Origin: an uncultured Thermoguttaceae bacterium
GTDB taxonomy: Bacteria; Planctomycetota; Planctomycetia; Pirellulales; Thermoguttaceae
DNA length: 61,497 bases
Assembly: GCA_937951625.1 (NCBI GenBank)
Contig: CALFBP010000057.1
Location: 1-61,497, forward strand
Direction of reading: 5' to 3'
The notes below the pieces were generated by a model. It was not told where the DNA came from and did no database searches. It saw nothing but the letters and a program-made list of their open reading frames with translations. Every line of letters starts with the position of its first letter. The stretch's first letter is position 1. Position numbers and translations under genes: made by a program. This document shows, in pieces, positions 52,865-61,497 of this stretch.

Positions 52865-53761
52865 TCAACGCGCTCCTGGAAAACTCGCGGCTACGGCTTG
52901 AGAGAAGGGAGTCCACCGCGGCTCCAGCAGGGCTTCCAGTCGGCGAACATCGGCCACCAGATCGTGGGTTCGGGGCGTGGCGGCCCTCGTAAACTTGGGC
53001 TCGATGCCCACCACTGTTCCGATTTCGATGCTGAAGCGGCGGATGGAAATCGCCTCAGGTCCGGCCACGTTGAGCAGTCTCGGAAGCGCCGTCCCAGCCA
53101 ACGCCAGCCGGGCCAACCGCTCCAGACACCAAGCCGCGTCAGCTACGTAGGTCAAGGAAATGCGAAGTCCGTCGGGGTCTGGCGTTTCATTCGGGGCGGG
53201 CTCGAGAAGGATCGCTTGTCCTGATCGGATGCGCGAGAGTAAGACCGCCGGCAACATCCGTTTCTGTTCTGGCCCGAACAGCCCAAACAATCGCGTGCAA
53301 ACGACGGTCATCTTCGCGGAAAACAGGGCGAGCGCTTCCTCCGCGGCGAGCTTACTCAAGGCATACGGGTCGTCGCGCCGGACGGGATGGTCTTCCGACA
53401 TCGGATCGAAGGAGGGAGCGTATACGTTCCCCGTCGAGGTGTAGCAAAAAAACCGCACTCCAGCGGCACAAGCCGCCTGCGCCGCCCGGATCGCGCCATA
53501 AGTGTTCACGCCAAATAGATCGTCGGCCGCCTGAGGAAATTCGCGGTATCGCTCGGACTGAGCCAGATAGTAGACGGCCGTGGCTTGAGGGGGCAACTGG
53601 ATTTCGTCCCGCAGCACGTCAAATTGTTCAAAGGCAAGCCAGGGGGGCTTTAATTCGGGCGCGATCCGGTCGTAGCCGAACACCTCCCAGCCGCAGGCAA
53701 GCAAATGCTGCGATAGCGTCGCACCGAGAAAACCCGATGCCCCGATGATGACCGCTTTCAT
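52865..53761 (-). CDS. NAD-dependent epimerase/dehydratase (extended SDR)
   Basis: The product is 298 aa. The Rossmann dinucleotide motif is GASGFLG at residues 7-13, the catalytic Ser lies in YTSTGNVY, and the Tyr-x-x-x-Lys pair is in DPYALSKLAAEE. LTYVADAAWCLERL and LLNVAGPEAIS are typical of sugar-nucleotide epimerases/dehydratases. It likely converts an NDP-sugar used by the neighbouring glycosyltransferases; the sugar cannot be specified. Its ATG overlaps the stop of the glycosyltransferase gene upstream by 4 nt, and asnB follows after 5 nt. Confidence 0.93.
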   Translation of the reverse strand: MKAVIIGASGFLGATLSQHLLACGWEVFGYDRIAPELKPPWLAFEQFDVLRDEIQLPPQATAVYYLAQSERYREFPQAADDLFGVNTYGAIRAAQAACAAGVRFFCYTSTGNVYAPSFDPMSEDHPVRRDDPYALSKLAAEEALALFSAKMTVVCTRLFGLFGPEQKRMLPAVLLSRIRSGQAILLEPAPNETPDPDGLRISLTYVADAAWCLERLARLALAGTALPRLLNVAGPEAISIRRFSIEIGTVVGIEPKFTRAATPRTHDLVADVRRLEALLEPRWTPFSQAVAASFPGAR

Positions 53762-55443
53762 GCGTGTGTTTCCCTCGCTTTCGCCTCCACGGACAGACCC
53801 GATTTCGGCAGGGGCGGTTCTGTGCTTGCTTCCAGGGCCTCGCGAATGGCTTGCAGGAACGTCCGCGCGATGACGGCGTTGGAATGATACTTGGCGTACC
53901 AGGCACGGCCCTGTCGGATCAAATCTTGGGCATATTCCGGATCGCGATACAGGCGGACCAGACCCTCGAACACCTGCTCAGGCGTTCGGGCGTTGACGAC
54001 CGGCGGCATCTCGGGAAAGCACCAGCGGTGGCGCTCCTCGTCCAGATACAGCATGGCGGGGCAGCCGTGTAAGAGGGCCTTGGGCATGGTGCTGCCGAAC
54101 GCGCCGAGGAAGAATTGGTCGGCTAACAGGTCGCACGCTTGGACATAGCGGATCATGGCCACGTTGGGTTGCGGGGGGATCCACAGCACGCGATCGGCCA
54201 CGCCCAGCGACGCCAGCAAGTCCTTCGATGCTTGGATCGTCTGCCCCCACTCGACCAACACCGCGCCGGCCCGTGGGTTCGCCTCGTGGACGAATCGGGC
54301 AAAGCCGCGAAGGAAGACGTCGTTGCCTTTTTCCCAGTCGGGGTGACGCCGCGGTTCCCAATGCTGTCGGGGCGGATGGAAGACAATGAAATCGCTATCG
54401 AGTCGCGATCGCAATTCTCCGCGCAGGTGCTCCGCGGCCTGCCGGTCGCCCCCCAAGTCTTCATTCACCGGGTGGGGGATGAACCGATAGTTCTTTAAGC
54501 CCAAACGTTGGGCCGCAACGATGTTGTCGCAATTCGTGATGAACACGCCGTCGGCCGCGCGATAGGTCATCGCGCAGACGCGGCCCTGCTCGTCCTCCTC
54601 GAAAGGAATATTGCGGATCGTGCCGTGTTCGTAAGCGAAATAGGGCCTTGTGCCGGTCAACAGCGGCCACTGCCCTTCGATCGCGTAGCCGATCACCACG
54701 TCGTAATGCGGCAACAACCGTTGCCACCAGCCCGCGGCCACCCGCTTGCGACTCAAGTCCCCGGCCGTGAGGTGATCGTTCCGCTCGGGAAAATACTCCG
54801 CGAAGGCGTCAATCAACGATTCGATCCGTCGATCGAAGGCATCGCTGCGTGAAGCACGTTGGCCGATCGCGGCTAGCCCTCCCGCCGTCGGTTGAACGAG
54901 TCGCCGAAGCCGGGCAAGCAGCAAACCACCAGCGCAGGCAGTCCAAACCACGCTTCGCCGCAAACGCCCCAGGATGCGACCGAGCCAGCCCCCGCGAATC
55001 CTATTCATCGCTTTGCGCAGCCCGCGAAGCCGCCAGGAACAGGTATACCACCGTCGCGCCCGAAGAGCCGCGTCAAGCCATGCAGCCGCTAGTCGCTTCC
55101 CGCTTCGCCGCGCGGCAAGATAAGCAAGGCACAACCGCATGGGACCTTGGGCGAACCATGCCGGCCGCCGAAACCCGCGAAGGTCCACGCTCCCCCAGTC
55201 GGGAAAAAATTGGTCTTGAATCGACCCGCGGAAATCGGCGTCCTCCCACTCGGGGCAGGCCATGATGTGGTAGTAGTCGGCACAGACCACGTCGCAGTCG
55301 ATTCCTCGGGCACGGAGGATTTTCGCGTTGAGATACGCATTGTTCGCCACGTTGCCGATGTGCAGGACCCGCAGCGGCCTCCCGTGCGTTCGCTCGAAGC
55401 GGGCCAACCAAAGCTCGTTCGCCTCATGGTCGCAGGGGGTCAT
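53758..55443 (-). CDS. GT-B type glycosyltransferase
   Basis: The product is 561 aa. The N-terminal Rossmann part starts LRVLHIGNVANNAYLNAKIL (about 25-45). Residues about 105-225 are basic and Trp/Arg-rich, probably membrane-associating. The C-terminal Rossmann part (about 325-530) has IVFHPPRQHWEP, VLVEWG, VLWIPPQPNVAMIRYVQACDLLADQF and GSTMPKALLHGCPAMLY, matching the nucleotide-sugar-binding half of GT4-like enzymes. The N-terminus is clearly related to that of the next gene upstream (GNIANNAF). It transfers a sugar of unknown type, presumably at the cytosolic face of the inner membrane. Both its start and stop overlap neighbours by 4 nt. Confidence 0.87.
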   Translation of the reverse strand: MTPCDHEANELWLARFERTHGRPLRVLHIGNVANNAYLNAKILRARGIDCDVVCADYYHIMACPEWEDADFRGSIQDQFFPDWGSVDLRGFRRPAWFAQGPMRLCLAYLAARRSGKRLAAAWLDAALRARRWYTCSWRLRGLRKAMNRIRGGWLGRILGRLRRSVVWTACAGGLLLARLRRLVQPTAGGLAAIGQRASRSDAFDRRIESLIDAFAEYFPERNDHLTAGDLSRKRVAAGWWQRLLPHYDVVIGYAIEGQWPLLTGTRPYFAYEHGTIRNIPFEEDEQGRVCAMTYRAADGVFITNCDNIVAAQRLGLKNYRFIPHPVNEDLGGDRQAAEHLRGELRSRLDSDFIVFHPPRQHWEPRRHPDWEKGNDVFLRGFARFVHEANPRAGAVLVEWGQTIQASKDLLASLGVADRVLWIPPQPNVAMIRYVQACDLLADQFFLGAFGSTMPKALLHGCPAMLYLDEERHRWCFPEMPPVVNARTPEQVFEGLVRLYRDPEYAQDLIRQGRAWYAKYHSNAVIARTFLQAIREALEASTEPPLPKSGLSVEAKARETHA

Positions 55444-58190
55444 CGTGGTTCCTCCTGCGCGGCAGCATCTGGAAACATCGGCTGGCGTGGCGATTCCAAT
55501 GGAAACGGGCGGGCGGTGACGGCCGTTTGGGACCCAGCCAAGGGAAACGGTGGTGGATGGGGCACCGGCCAGGCAACGATCCGCTCTTCGGAATCAAGCG
55601 TGTGTTGGTGATAGCATCGGCAGGGGGTCCGTCGCCCGTCGCGGCCGGCGATCTCGATTTCCAGCACGCGCACTGGCCCCCGCAAACGCAGACTCACCCC
55701 GGCAAGGTCTTTTTCGTTCAACTCGTCACGATGGCCGCTGAGCACCAGGACGACGCCCTCCGGCTGGCATTCTACGTCCAAACGCAACTGCCCGACCGTG
55801 TCCAAGTAGCGTAGAAAAGCGGCGCAGGGGGCGATCCAGATTCGCTTCGCATGGTAACGCGAAGCGAGGTCGTGAAGCTGCTCGATCGCAGGCTGCGGCA
55901 GCAAGCGTCCGCGGCCGCACTCGGGCCGTCCGTCCACATGGCGGAAGCACCCCAAGTGTTGATACACGATCACCGCCCCGGCGGATGATTCCAAATGGTC
56001 GAGGTTCTGTGGGGAAATCTGCTCGGCCAGGCTGGTGGGATCGGGGGCCCAACGGCGTTTGCCGCGAAATCGTCGAAAGGCGAGAATCGCCTGACCGTCG
56101 CGGAGTCGGTCCGCACAGAGGATGCGATCGCCCCACGGCGATAAATCCGGCGCAGCAAGCCCAAGCTCGAATGTTCTTCCAGACGGCGTACCGAGACTGA
56201 AGCGGTTCGTCGCGTAGGCATCGAGCCAGAAATAGCGAAATCCAGCCTGAGCCAGAAGATCCGCGTGGTACGCCGCCTGGCCAGGCACGTCGCCCTGGGC
56301 ATAGTCGTTGGCCCAGAGGCCACCGAGGTTTTGTACGTTCATGGCGTTGCCATGGTTGGTCCATACCGAAAGCCGCGTTCCGAGTCGATCCAATTCCTCC
56401 AGGGCTGCCTCGGCATGTTTCCGGCGAAAACCGCCGCGAAGGTCGAATCCGCCGTAGGTGTGAAGCGTGTCGAGAAATCCGCAACGCAATAGCTCGGCCA
56501 AGCGCGATGCGAAGGGGCTTTTCCGCGTCCAATCGCTGCCCTCGAAATAGCTGAAACCCAGTCCCTCGGGATCTTCAGAGTAGAACCAGAAACTCGCCGA
56601 CACGGGCAGCCCCAGCCCCGGTCCGAGCGGCGTCGCCTCCTTGGTGGCCAGCCAGCGGTAGATGGCGACGAAATCCTCCCAGGTAAAGTATTCGCAGTCG
56701 TTGGCCAACGCGAACCCAGCGCGATACGGATAGGGCCAGGGCAGGATACGCACGCTGGCCTGATGATCGGGCAACGGAATCTCGGCGCTGGGCAGAGGAT
56801 GTTGGCGAAAGTCCTGGGACGCGATCCATTTTCGCGGTCCTAAGCCCACGAGCCCTCGCACGCATGAGGCAACGTTCTCCTCGGCGTAGACCTGGGCATA
56901 CCATTCGGCCGATTGCCGGCCGATCCGCTGGAGGGCCTCGGGCTGGGTGGCGCAAAACTCGAGTTGTCGGCGAATGTCGTTCTGGGTGCGGGCGTTGAGG
57001 ATCGGCGGCGGCGTGGGATAACACAACAGATTGAAGGGCGCCACGTAGGTCAGCACCGGCTTGCCCATGCAAAGGGCCTCGTAACTCACGCTGCCCAACG
57101 AGCCGAGCTTGAATTGATCCACGATCACGTCCGCGGCCGCATAGCGTTCAAAAAGACCGGGTTTTGAAAAGCATTGGTCGAGAAACACCACTCGGTCGGC
57201 CAGTCCTTGACGGTTGATGCGCTGGCGCGCGTCTTCGTAGTCGTTTCCCCAGCCTGTCACGACCAGAAGGACATCGCCGTGCCGTTTCGCGAAGGCGCTG
57301 AAGGCGTCGAGAAACAGTTCGGATTGTTTCCAAGTGTAATCCACGCGCGAGGCCAGAAAGAAGATCAACTTGTCATGAGGCCATCCCAGACTGGCCCTGG
57401 CCGTTTGGCGAGCGTAGGGCCGGCGAAACAACTCCGTGTTGACGTTCGGCAGAAACGCATAGGCTACCTTTTCCAAAAGCCCTCGGGCACGCAGGACCTC
57501 GTGGATCTCCTGGTCGCATCCGTACCCTTCGATGGCGAAGCGTTCGGAGGCCAACATGTGGGCAAAGACCCTCGCTTGCAAGGCCCGCGAGCCGTCGCGG
57601 TTGGCCAATTCCACCCGGCAGTCGCCGCCATAGGTGAAATACAGGGTGGGCCGCTCGGCGAGATACGCACAGGCGGCGGCCAAAAACCCGAAAGCGATCA
57701 CCACGTCGTGATCACGAAGCGCGCGAATCGTGGGCCCATAGCGGCGCACCACGTCGCGGAGGTAATCGCAGGCCTCACGATCCAGTCCTGATCGCGCCAG
57801 GGCCGATTCGACCTCGTCCGCCGTGGCTTCCGCTTGGCGCCGCGAGCAGGGCCACAAAGACCGCGCTCGACGCCCAGGTGCGACAACCCGGCCCGCGTTG
57901 CGCCAACCCCAACGCCTTTCCAGCCGGGTCCAATCGGCGGGTGTGCGCTGGGCGTGCATGACCTCGGCATAGCTCAGCGCGACGCCGCACTCTTCCCAAG
58001 CCGGTCGCGAAAACGCGAAGGTGTTGGTGTCATCGTCGATCAACGCTGCCGTGATTCCCTGACGGCGGAGGATATTCACCATGTTGAAGGCGTTATTGGC
58101 GATATTGCCCACCAGGGCCACGCGGATTCCCTCGCGGGGGCGGCTTACCCAACGGCAGCGGTCGGCGATGGTCTTCAGCAGGCGGATCAT
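55440..58190 (-). CDS. glycosyltransferase fused to a polysaccharide-deacetylase-like domain
   Basis: The product is 916 aa. Residues about 22-470 are a GT-B glycosyltransferase: VALVGNIANNAFNMVNILRR at the start, FLASRVDYTWKQSELFLDAF and VIVDQFKLGSLGSVSYEALCMGKPVLTY in the nucleotide-binding half. Residues about 485-760 look like a carbohydrate-esterase-4-like barrel: FALANDCEYFTWEDF, then HTYGGFDLRGGF and WTNHGNAMN supply candidate Asp and His ligands. The last 150 residues are beta-rich with a Pro-rich tail. This suggests one protein that adds a sugar and trims or processes it, though the second activity is inferred from weak motifs. The frame is open to 58310; ATG 58190 is right because it overlaps the upstream stop (ATGA) and follows GGGGAGG. 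Confidence 0.85.
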   Translation of the reverse strand: MIRLLKTIADRCRWVSRPREGIRVALVGNIANNAFNMVNILRRQGITAALIDDDTNTFAFSRPAWEECGVALSYAEVMHAQRTPADWTRLERRWGWRNAGRVVAPGRRARSLWPCSRRQAEATADEVESALARSGLDREACDYLRDVVRRYGPTIRALRDHDVVIAFGFLAAACAYLAERPTLYFTYGGDCRVELANRDGSRALQARVFAHMLASERFAIEGYGCDQEIHEVLRARGLLEKVAYAFLPNVNTELFRRPYARQTARASLGWPHDKLIFFLASRVDYTWKQSELFLDAFSAFAKRHGDVLLVVTGWGNDYEDARQRINRQGLADRVVFLDQCFSKPGLFERYAAADVIVDQFKLGSLGSVSYEALCMGKPVLTYVAPFNLLCYPTPPPILNARTQNDIRRQLEFCATQPEALQRIGRQSAEWYAQVYAEENVASCVRGLVGLGPRKWIASQDFRQHPLPSAEIPLPDHQASVRILPWPYPYRAGFALANDCEYFTWEDFVAIYRWLATKEATPLGPGLGLPVSASFWFYSEDPEGLGFSYFEGSDWTRKSPFASRLAELLRCGFLDTLHTYGGFDLRGGFRRKHAEAALEELDRLGTRLSVWTNHGNAMNVQNLGGLWANDYAQGDVPGQAAYHADLLAQAGFRYFWLDAYATNRFSLGTPSGRTFELGLAAPDLSPWGDRILCADRLRDGQAILAFRRFRGKRRWAPDPTSLAEQISPQNLDHLESSAGAVIVYQHLGCFRHVDGRPECGRGRLLPQPAIEQLHDLASRYHAKRIWIAPCAAFLRYLDTVGQLRLDVECQPEGVVLVLSGHRDELNEKDLAGVSLRLRGPVRVLEIEIAGRDGRRTPCRCYHQHTLDSEERIVAWPVPHPPPFPLAGSQTAVTARPFPLESPRQPMFPDAAAQEEPR

Positions 58191-59695
58191 GCGGTCCTCC
58201 CCAAGCGGCGAATTGCGGCGGCCCGGCGGGCAATTCGGGCCCAAACGCGGGAGCCAGCAAGCATGAACCACCTTCGCGGCGGAAACGCCGGGGCTGTCCG
58301 CGACGCACACGCCTGCCGCCGCGCCATGGCCGCGGCGATTTCCTCTTCCGCCTCGCGGACCATCCGCAGCAGCGCCTCGTCAGGGTAGCGAGAAATGTTG
58401 AAGAACAGTTTCTGGGTCATGCAATCGGCCATATCGAGCATGAATCGCTCGACATCCGCGATCCGCCCCTCGCCGCGAAGCTGCTCAAATAACGCGGTCC
58501 CAGGAAAGGGGAGCGGAAACTGGAAATAGGCGGGAATGCCCAGCCGGATGATTTCGTCCACCGATCGCCGCAAGGAAAGCTCATCGTCGCCAGGAAATCC
58601 GTAAAGCATTCCCAGGTAACTGGGGGCCAAGTCATGGGCGAGCAAACGCTCGAGCGTCCCTCGCAACGTGGCCGCGTCGAGCCGCTTGCCCATCTCCGCC
58701 AGGATGCGGTCATCGAACGATTCCACGCCGACCGAGACTTCGTAGAACCGCGACTGCTTCAAGTCGCAAAGCAGGTCGTCGTCCAGCAGGTCCGCCCGGG
58801 CCCCACCGATCCAAAAAAACGTCCCTGGCAGCTCCTCCCTCGCCCGGCGAGAGAATTCCCGGACCCAACTCGGATTGGAATTGAACGTCTCGTCGTAAAA
58901 GGCGATGTTGTTGACGCCAAACTGCTCCCGGGCGAAGCGAATGTGGTCAATCACGTAGGCCACCGAATGTCGCCGGACTTGACGACCGAAGTTCCGGTAG
59001 CAAAACGTGCAGCCGAAGGGGCACCCCCGGGCGGAAAACATGATGAAGGCATTGCTCAATTCCTCCGGCGGAATTCGCTCGCGTTGGGCCATGCGGAGCA
59101 ACGAGGGTCGCTTCCCGGTCGCGTTAAGATACGACCGCATGTCGACCAGATCGTAAGCAGGCCATGGGAGTTGATCCAAGTCCTTCAGCAGCGGTCGGGA
59201 GGGCGTCTTGACCACCGTGCCGCTGGGGCTACGAAACGCAATTCCCGCGATGTCGTCTAAAGCGCGGCCTGAAAGCAAGGCCGTGACCAGGGGGACGATC
59301 GTCTGCTCGCCTTCGCCAAGGCAAACCGCATCAAGGGCCGTATGAGTGAGCACGATCTCGGGCAGCGGAGTGGCAAAGCTGCCCCCGCCAATGAGTTTTG
59401 TCGTCGGCGCGCATTGGCGAATCCACTCGACGAGCCACTTGACGTAGTAGTAAACCGTCGTCATGCCGCCGATCCCCACGACGGGAAATTGTTGCTCGCG
59501 GAAATAGTCGCGGACCTGCTCATCCGGCCAGCGCAAGGCGTTCAAGTCGAGAATCCTGACGCCGATCCCGGCCTCACGCAAAACGGCGGCCAAATACATC
59601 AGTCCAAACGGCGGGTCCGTGGGCCGGGCGTGGCGCATCACGGGCGGATAAACCAAGAGCACATCGCAGTTTTTTCCGGACCTAGGGCATATCAC
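58187..59695 (-). CDS. B12-binding-domain radical SAM protein
   Basis: The product is 502 aa. Residues about 10-145 resemble the cobalamin-binding Rossmann domain (DVLLVYPPVMRHARPTDPP, LGEGEQT), without an obvious DxHxxG His. The radical SAM core (about 215-420) has the 4Fe-4S motif CPFGCTFC near 223, then FYDETFNSN, VGVESFDD and PGDDELSLRRSVDEI. The C-terminus is basic and helical. Members of this class carry out C-methylations, ring changes or thioether chemistry on natural products and glycolipids; the specific reaction is unknown. It starts at a GTG with GGAGGAGG upstream, overlaps the preceding gene by 14 nt, and its stop overlaps the next ATG. Confidence 0.92.
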   Translation of the reverse strand: MICPRSGKNCDVLLVYPPVMRHARPTDPPFGLMYLAAVLREAGIGVRILDLNALRWPDEQVRDYFREQQFPVVGIGGMTTVYYYVKWLVEWIRQCAPTTKLIGGGSFATPLPEIVLTHTALDAVCLGEGEQTIVPLVTALLSGRALDDIAGIAFRSPSGTVVKTPSRPLLKDLDQLPWPAYDLVDMRSYLNATGKRPSLLRMAQRERIPPEELSNAFIMFSARGCPFGCTFCYRNFGRQVRRHSVAYVIDHIRFAREQFGVNNIAFYDETFNSNPSWVREFSRRAREELPGTFFWIGGARADLLDDDLLCDLKQSRFYEVSVGVESFDDRILAEMGKRLDAATLRGTLERLLAHDLAPSYLGMLYGFPGDDELSLRRSVDEIIRLGIPAYFQFPLPFPGTALFEQLRGEGRIADVERFMLDMADCMTQKLFFNISRYPDEALLRMVREAEEEIAAAMARRQACASRTAPAFPPRRWFMLAGSRVWARIARRAAAIRRLGRTA

Positions 59696-61497
59696 AGGAA
59701 GCCTCCTCCGATGGCCAGAAGTACGTCGACGGCTCCAGTGCCACGCGATCGCTCACCGCGACCACTGAGGCGTACAATCGCTTGGTTCCAGAAGGGATTG
59801 GACCTTCCACGCACAGCTCGGTGGTCTCCGTGCAAAGAACATCGGCAGAGGTCTCGGCCAGGGGGGCCTCCGCGAGAAACACGTTGTTATACGTCCAGCC
59901 CCGCGAGCGCGTGCCAACGCGCACGCGATAGCTTAACAAGCGACCCTCGCGCACGTGCGAGGCCGACCACGACACCACAAATCGTCCGCCCATGGTCTCA
60001 AAGCGGAGTATTTCCGGAAGCGACGGCGGGAAGCCGGCGGCTCGCGGCACATAGTATCCGGACACGAAACCCCGCTGCTCCGGCTCCAGGGCGTCGACGT
60101 AGCCGCGCACGGGAAAACCGAAAACCCCCTTGGTGTGCCCGCAGCCTGGCCGGGTCATCCAACCGATGGGCGGGTAACGGTCGAGCAAATAAGGATCCGC
60201 CTCGATTGCCTCCATGCTCAGCAAGTGCCCCTCCGCGTTCTCAGGAATGATTCCGCCTTTGAATGCATCGGCATCGGCGATCACCCAACGATCTCCACAC
60301 CGCACCTCGGCGACCACGTGCCGTGGGAATTGCCGCAGCCGGGCGTCGAAACCGGCGGCGTGGAACAGCTCCACGAGGATTCGGGCCGCATGACCGCAGC
60401 GGCCCCGAGCGCACAAAAGCGTTGTGAGACCGTCGGGCAACGAGCCATCGTCCAGCATGGGCTGGGCCACGGGATCGCGAAACACCGCCTTTTGCACGAA
60501 ACGGGTGATGCGGCGCACGGCTTGCTCATCGTCGCTTTCTCCGGCAACGACCGCTTGCGCTAGCCTCTTCATGTAGCACGGCCCGCCCAGGGCCGCGCTT
60601 TGCTGCTGGGCAAGATGGAGCAAGGGTAGCGGATAGGTGGAGCAGCTCGCGTTGCTGAGGACTGGATCGCGGGAATCCTCGACGTAGACTGGGTTGAGCG
60701 CCGCCTGCCGCGCCGCCCGAAAATGCCGCTCGAGCGCGACGGGCACGAACGCTCGATCCGGCTTGACCAGAAGGCACTCCCAAACGCTCAAGTGATCCTT
60801 GTAGTAACCGTCGTATTTGGGCTCGACCGCGCAAGTCCAATCGCAAGCCAAGCCTGCCTCCACCGACCACTGAAAATCCGCGAAACCGATCGCGGTGGCC
60901 AGTTCCCTCATTTCCTCGGGACGAACCGCCCGGGTCGGCCCGAATCGAAGTGGCGGGGTTCCTGTTTCCAAAAAAACTGCAACATCGTCGAGCAACAGGG
61001 GCACGAATCCTTCGCCACAGAAGCCGCGGACGCGGCGGAACAATTCCCGGCCTACGCTCGAGCGGCAAAGGGCGTCGCGGGCAAGCGACCGTTTCCAGTC
61101 CTGCCCCCCAAGAACGGCCATGCTGCGGCGGAACCACCGCCGCAGACGCCGCTGGACCTTGAATAGCAGGCGGTCCTCCCAGGGCAAAAGCCCCTCGGGA
61201 TAATCTTTGGCTCCCTCGTCGAGAGCATCTTTAAGCCCTTGCCGCAAGGCGCGGCGCCAATAGGTGGTGTAGAGCGTAGCCAAACCGGGGTTGAACGTAG
61301 CGGAATCGGCCAGACCCGGCGCTTGGCCGCCGCGTTCGGCGAGCAGGTGGCTCCAACCGTCGGCATTCAGGCAAAGATAAAGCCGTCCGCCAGGTCGCAG
61401 CACGCGGTGCAATTCAGCCAATGTCCGTTCCACGTAGGTCAGCATAATCACGCCATAACAGAACACCGCGTCGAACGTTCCATCGCCGTAGGGGAGG
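59682..61497 (-). CDS. methyltransferase-transglutaminase-like fusion, 5' end missing
   Basis: At least 605 residues are visible; the frame runs off the window edge (GDGTFDAVFCYGV just inside it). The first part is the end of a class I SAM methyltransferase (LAELHRVLRPGGRLYLCLN) followed by a long basic helical segment. Near 60410-60270 comes a transglutaminase/protease core: GRCGHAARILVELFHAAGFDAR (Cys), RHVVAEV (His) and WVIADADAF (Asp), the expected Cys-His-Asp order. The C-terminal 170 residues are a beta domain of fibronectin-III appearance. An in-frame ATG at 61466 is not the start because the methyltransferase fold needs sequence beyond it. The stop overlaps the radical SAM start by 14 nt. 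No signal peptide can be judged. Confidence 0.85.
   Translation of the reverse strand, partial: LPYGDGTFDAVFCYGVIMLTYVERTLAELHRVLRPGGRLYLCLNADGWSHLLAERGGQAPGLADSATFNPGLATLYTTYWRRALRQGLKDALDEGAKDYPEGLLPWEDRLLFKVQRRLRRWFRRSMAVLGGQDWKRSLARDALCRSSVGRELFRRVRGFCGEGFVPLLLDDVAVFLETGTPPLRFGPTRAVRPEEMRELATAIGFADFQWSVEAGLACDWTCAVEPKYDGYYKDHLSVWECLLVKPDRAFVPVALERHFRAARQAALNPVYVEDSRDPVLSNASCSTYPLPLLHLAQQQSAALGGPCYMKRLAQAVVAGESDDEQAVRRITRFVQKAVFRDPVAQPMLDDGSLPDGLTTLLCARGRCGHAARILVELFHAAGFDARLRQFPRHVVAEVRCGDRWVIADADAFKGGIIPENAEGHLLSMEAIEADPYLLDRYPPIGWMTRPGCGHTKGVFGFPVRGYVDALEPEQRGFVSGYYVPRAAGFPPSLPEILRFETMGGRFVVSWSASHVREGRLLSYRVRVGTRSRGWTYNNVFLAEAPLAETSADVLCTETTELCVEGPIPSGTKRLYASVVAVSDRVALEPSTYFWPSEEASCDMP

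Overview
The window is GC-rich, densely coded chromosomal DNA that looks planctomycetal, most likely from the Pirellulales. The evidence is an operon of DUF1549/DUF1553, Tat-exported DUF1501 and PPC-domain secreted proteins, a DUF58-BatA-VWA cluster, a periplasmic sulfatase, a sialidase-like propeller protein, an AXE1-type esterase, a family-10-like glycosidase and a very large FtsX-type permease. No rRNA, tRNA, CRISPR array, insertion sequence or prophage was seen. Both ends cut through genes.

Layout. 1-8.4 kb: a truncated leftward membrane-protein start, NAD kinase (nadK), two exported proteins of unknown or SH3-like type, a 1334-aa exported glycosidase-like protein and a canonical bacterial ferritin. 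9.2-17.4 kb: a rightward operon whose first gene joins a roughly 840-residue Ala/Gln/Lys-rich repeat helix to DUF1549/DUF1553, followed by DUF1501 and a PPC protein, closed by a probable terminator. 17.4-19.4 kb: a leftward AXE1-like esterase. 19.75-27.3 kb: a tight five-gene rightward operon (HEAT protein, small membrane protein, prenyltransferase-like toroid, LolD-like ATPase, 1173-aa permease), then a UPF0104 flippase-like protein.

28.7-34.4 kb: a rightward signalling operon starting at a textbook sigma-54 promoter. It encodes a REC / GcvH-like / pseudo-REC protein, a six-TM histidine kinase, an NtrC-type sigma-54 activator and a translationally coupled sulfatase. The sulfatase stop overlaps that of the convergent cobalamin-dependent methionine synthase (metH), which carries an unusual insert. 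38.6-43.5 kb runs leftward: TatD-type hydrolase, sialidase-like protein and a solitary Eco57I-like N6-adenine methyltransferase. 43.6-51.0 kb runs leftward: DUF58, BatA-like and VWA proteins followed by a three-PAS NarL-type kinase.

51.1-61.5 kb: a leftward cluster of six genes, most overlapping by 4 nt: methyltransferase-transglutaminase fusion (5' end outside the window), B12-binding radical SAM protein, glycosyltransferase-deacetylase-like fusion, second glycosyltransferase, sugar epimerase and asparagine synthetase B. This reads as one pathway making or modifying a surface glycan or secreted glycoconjugate. The strongest candidates for something new are this cluster, the sigma-54/GcvH-like signalling operon and the HEAT-toroid-ABC operon.
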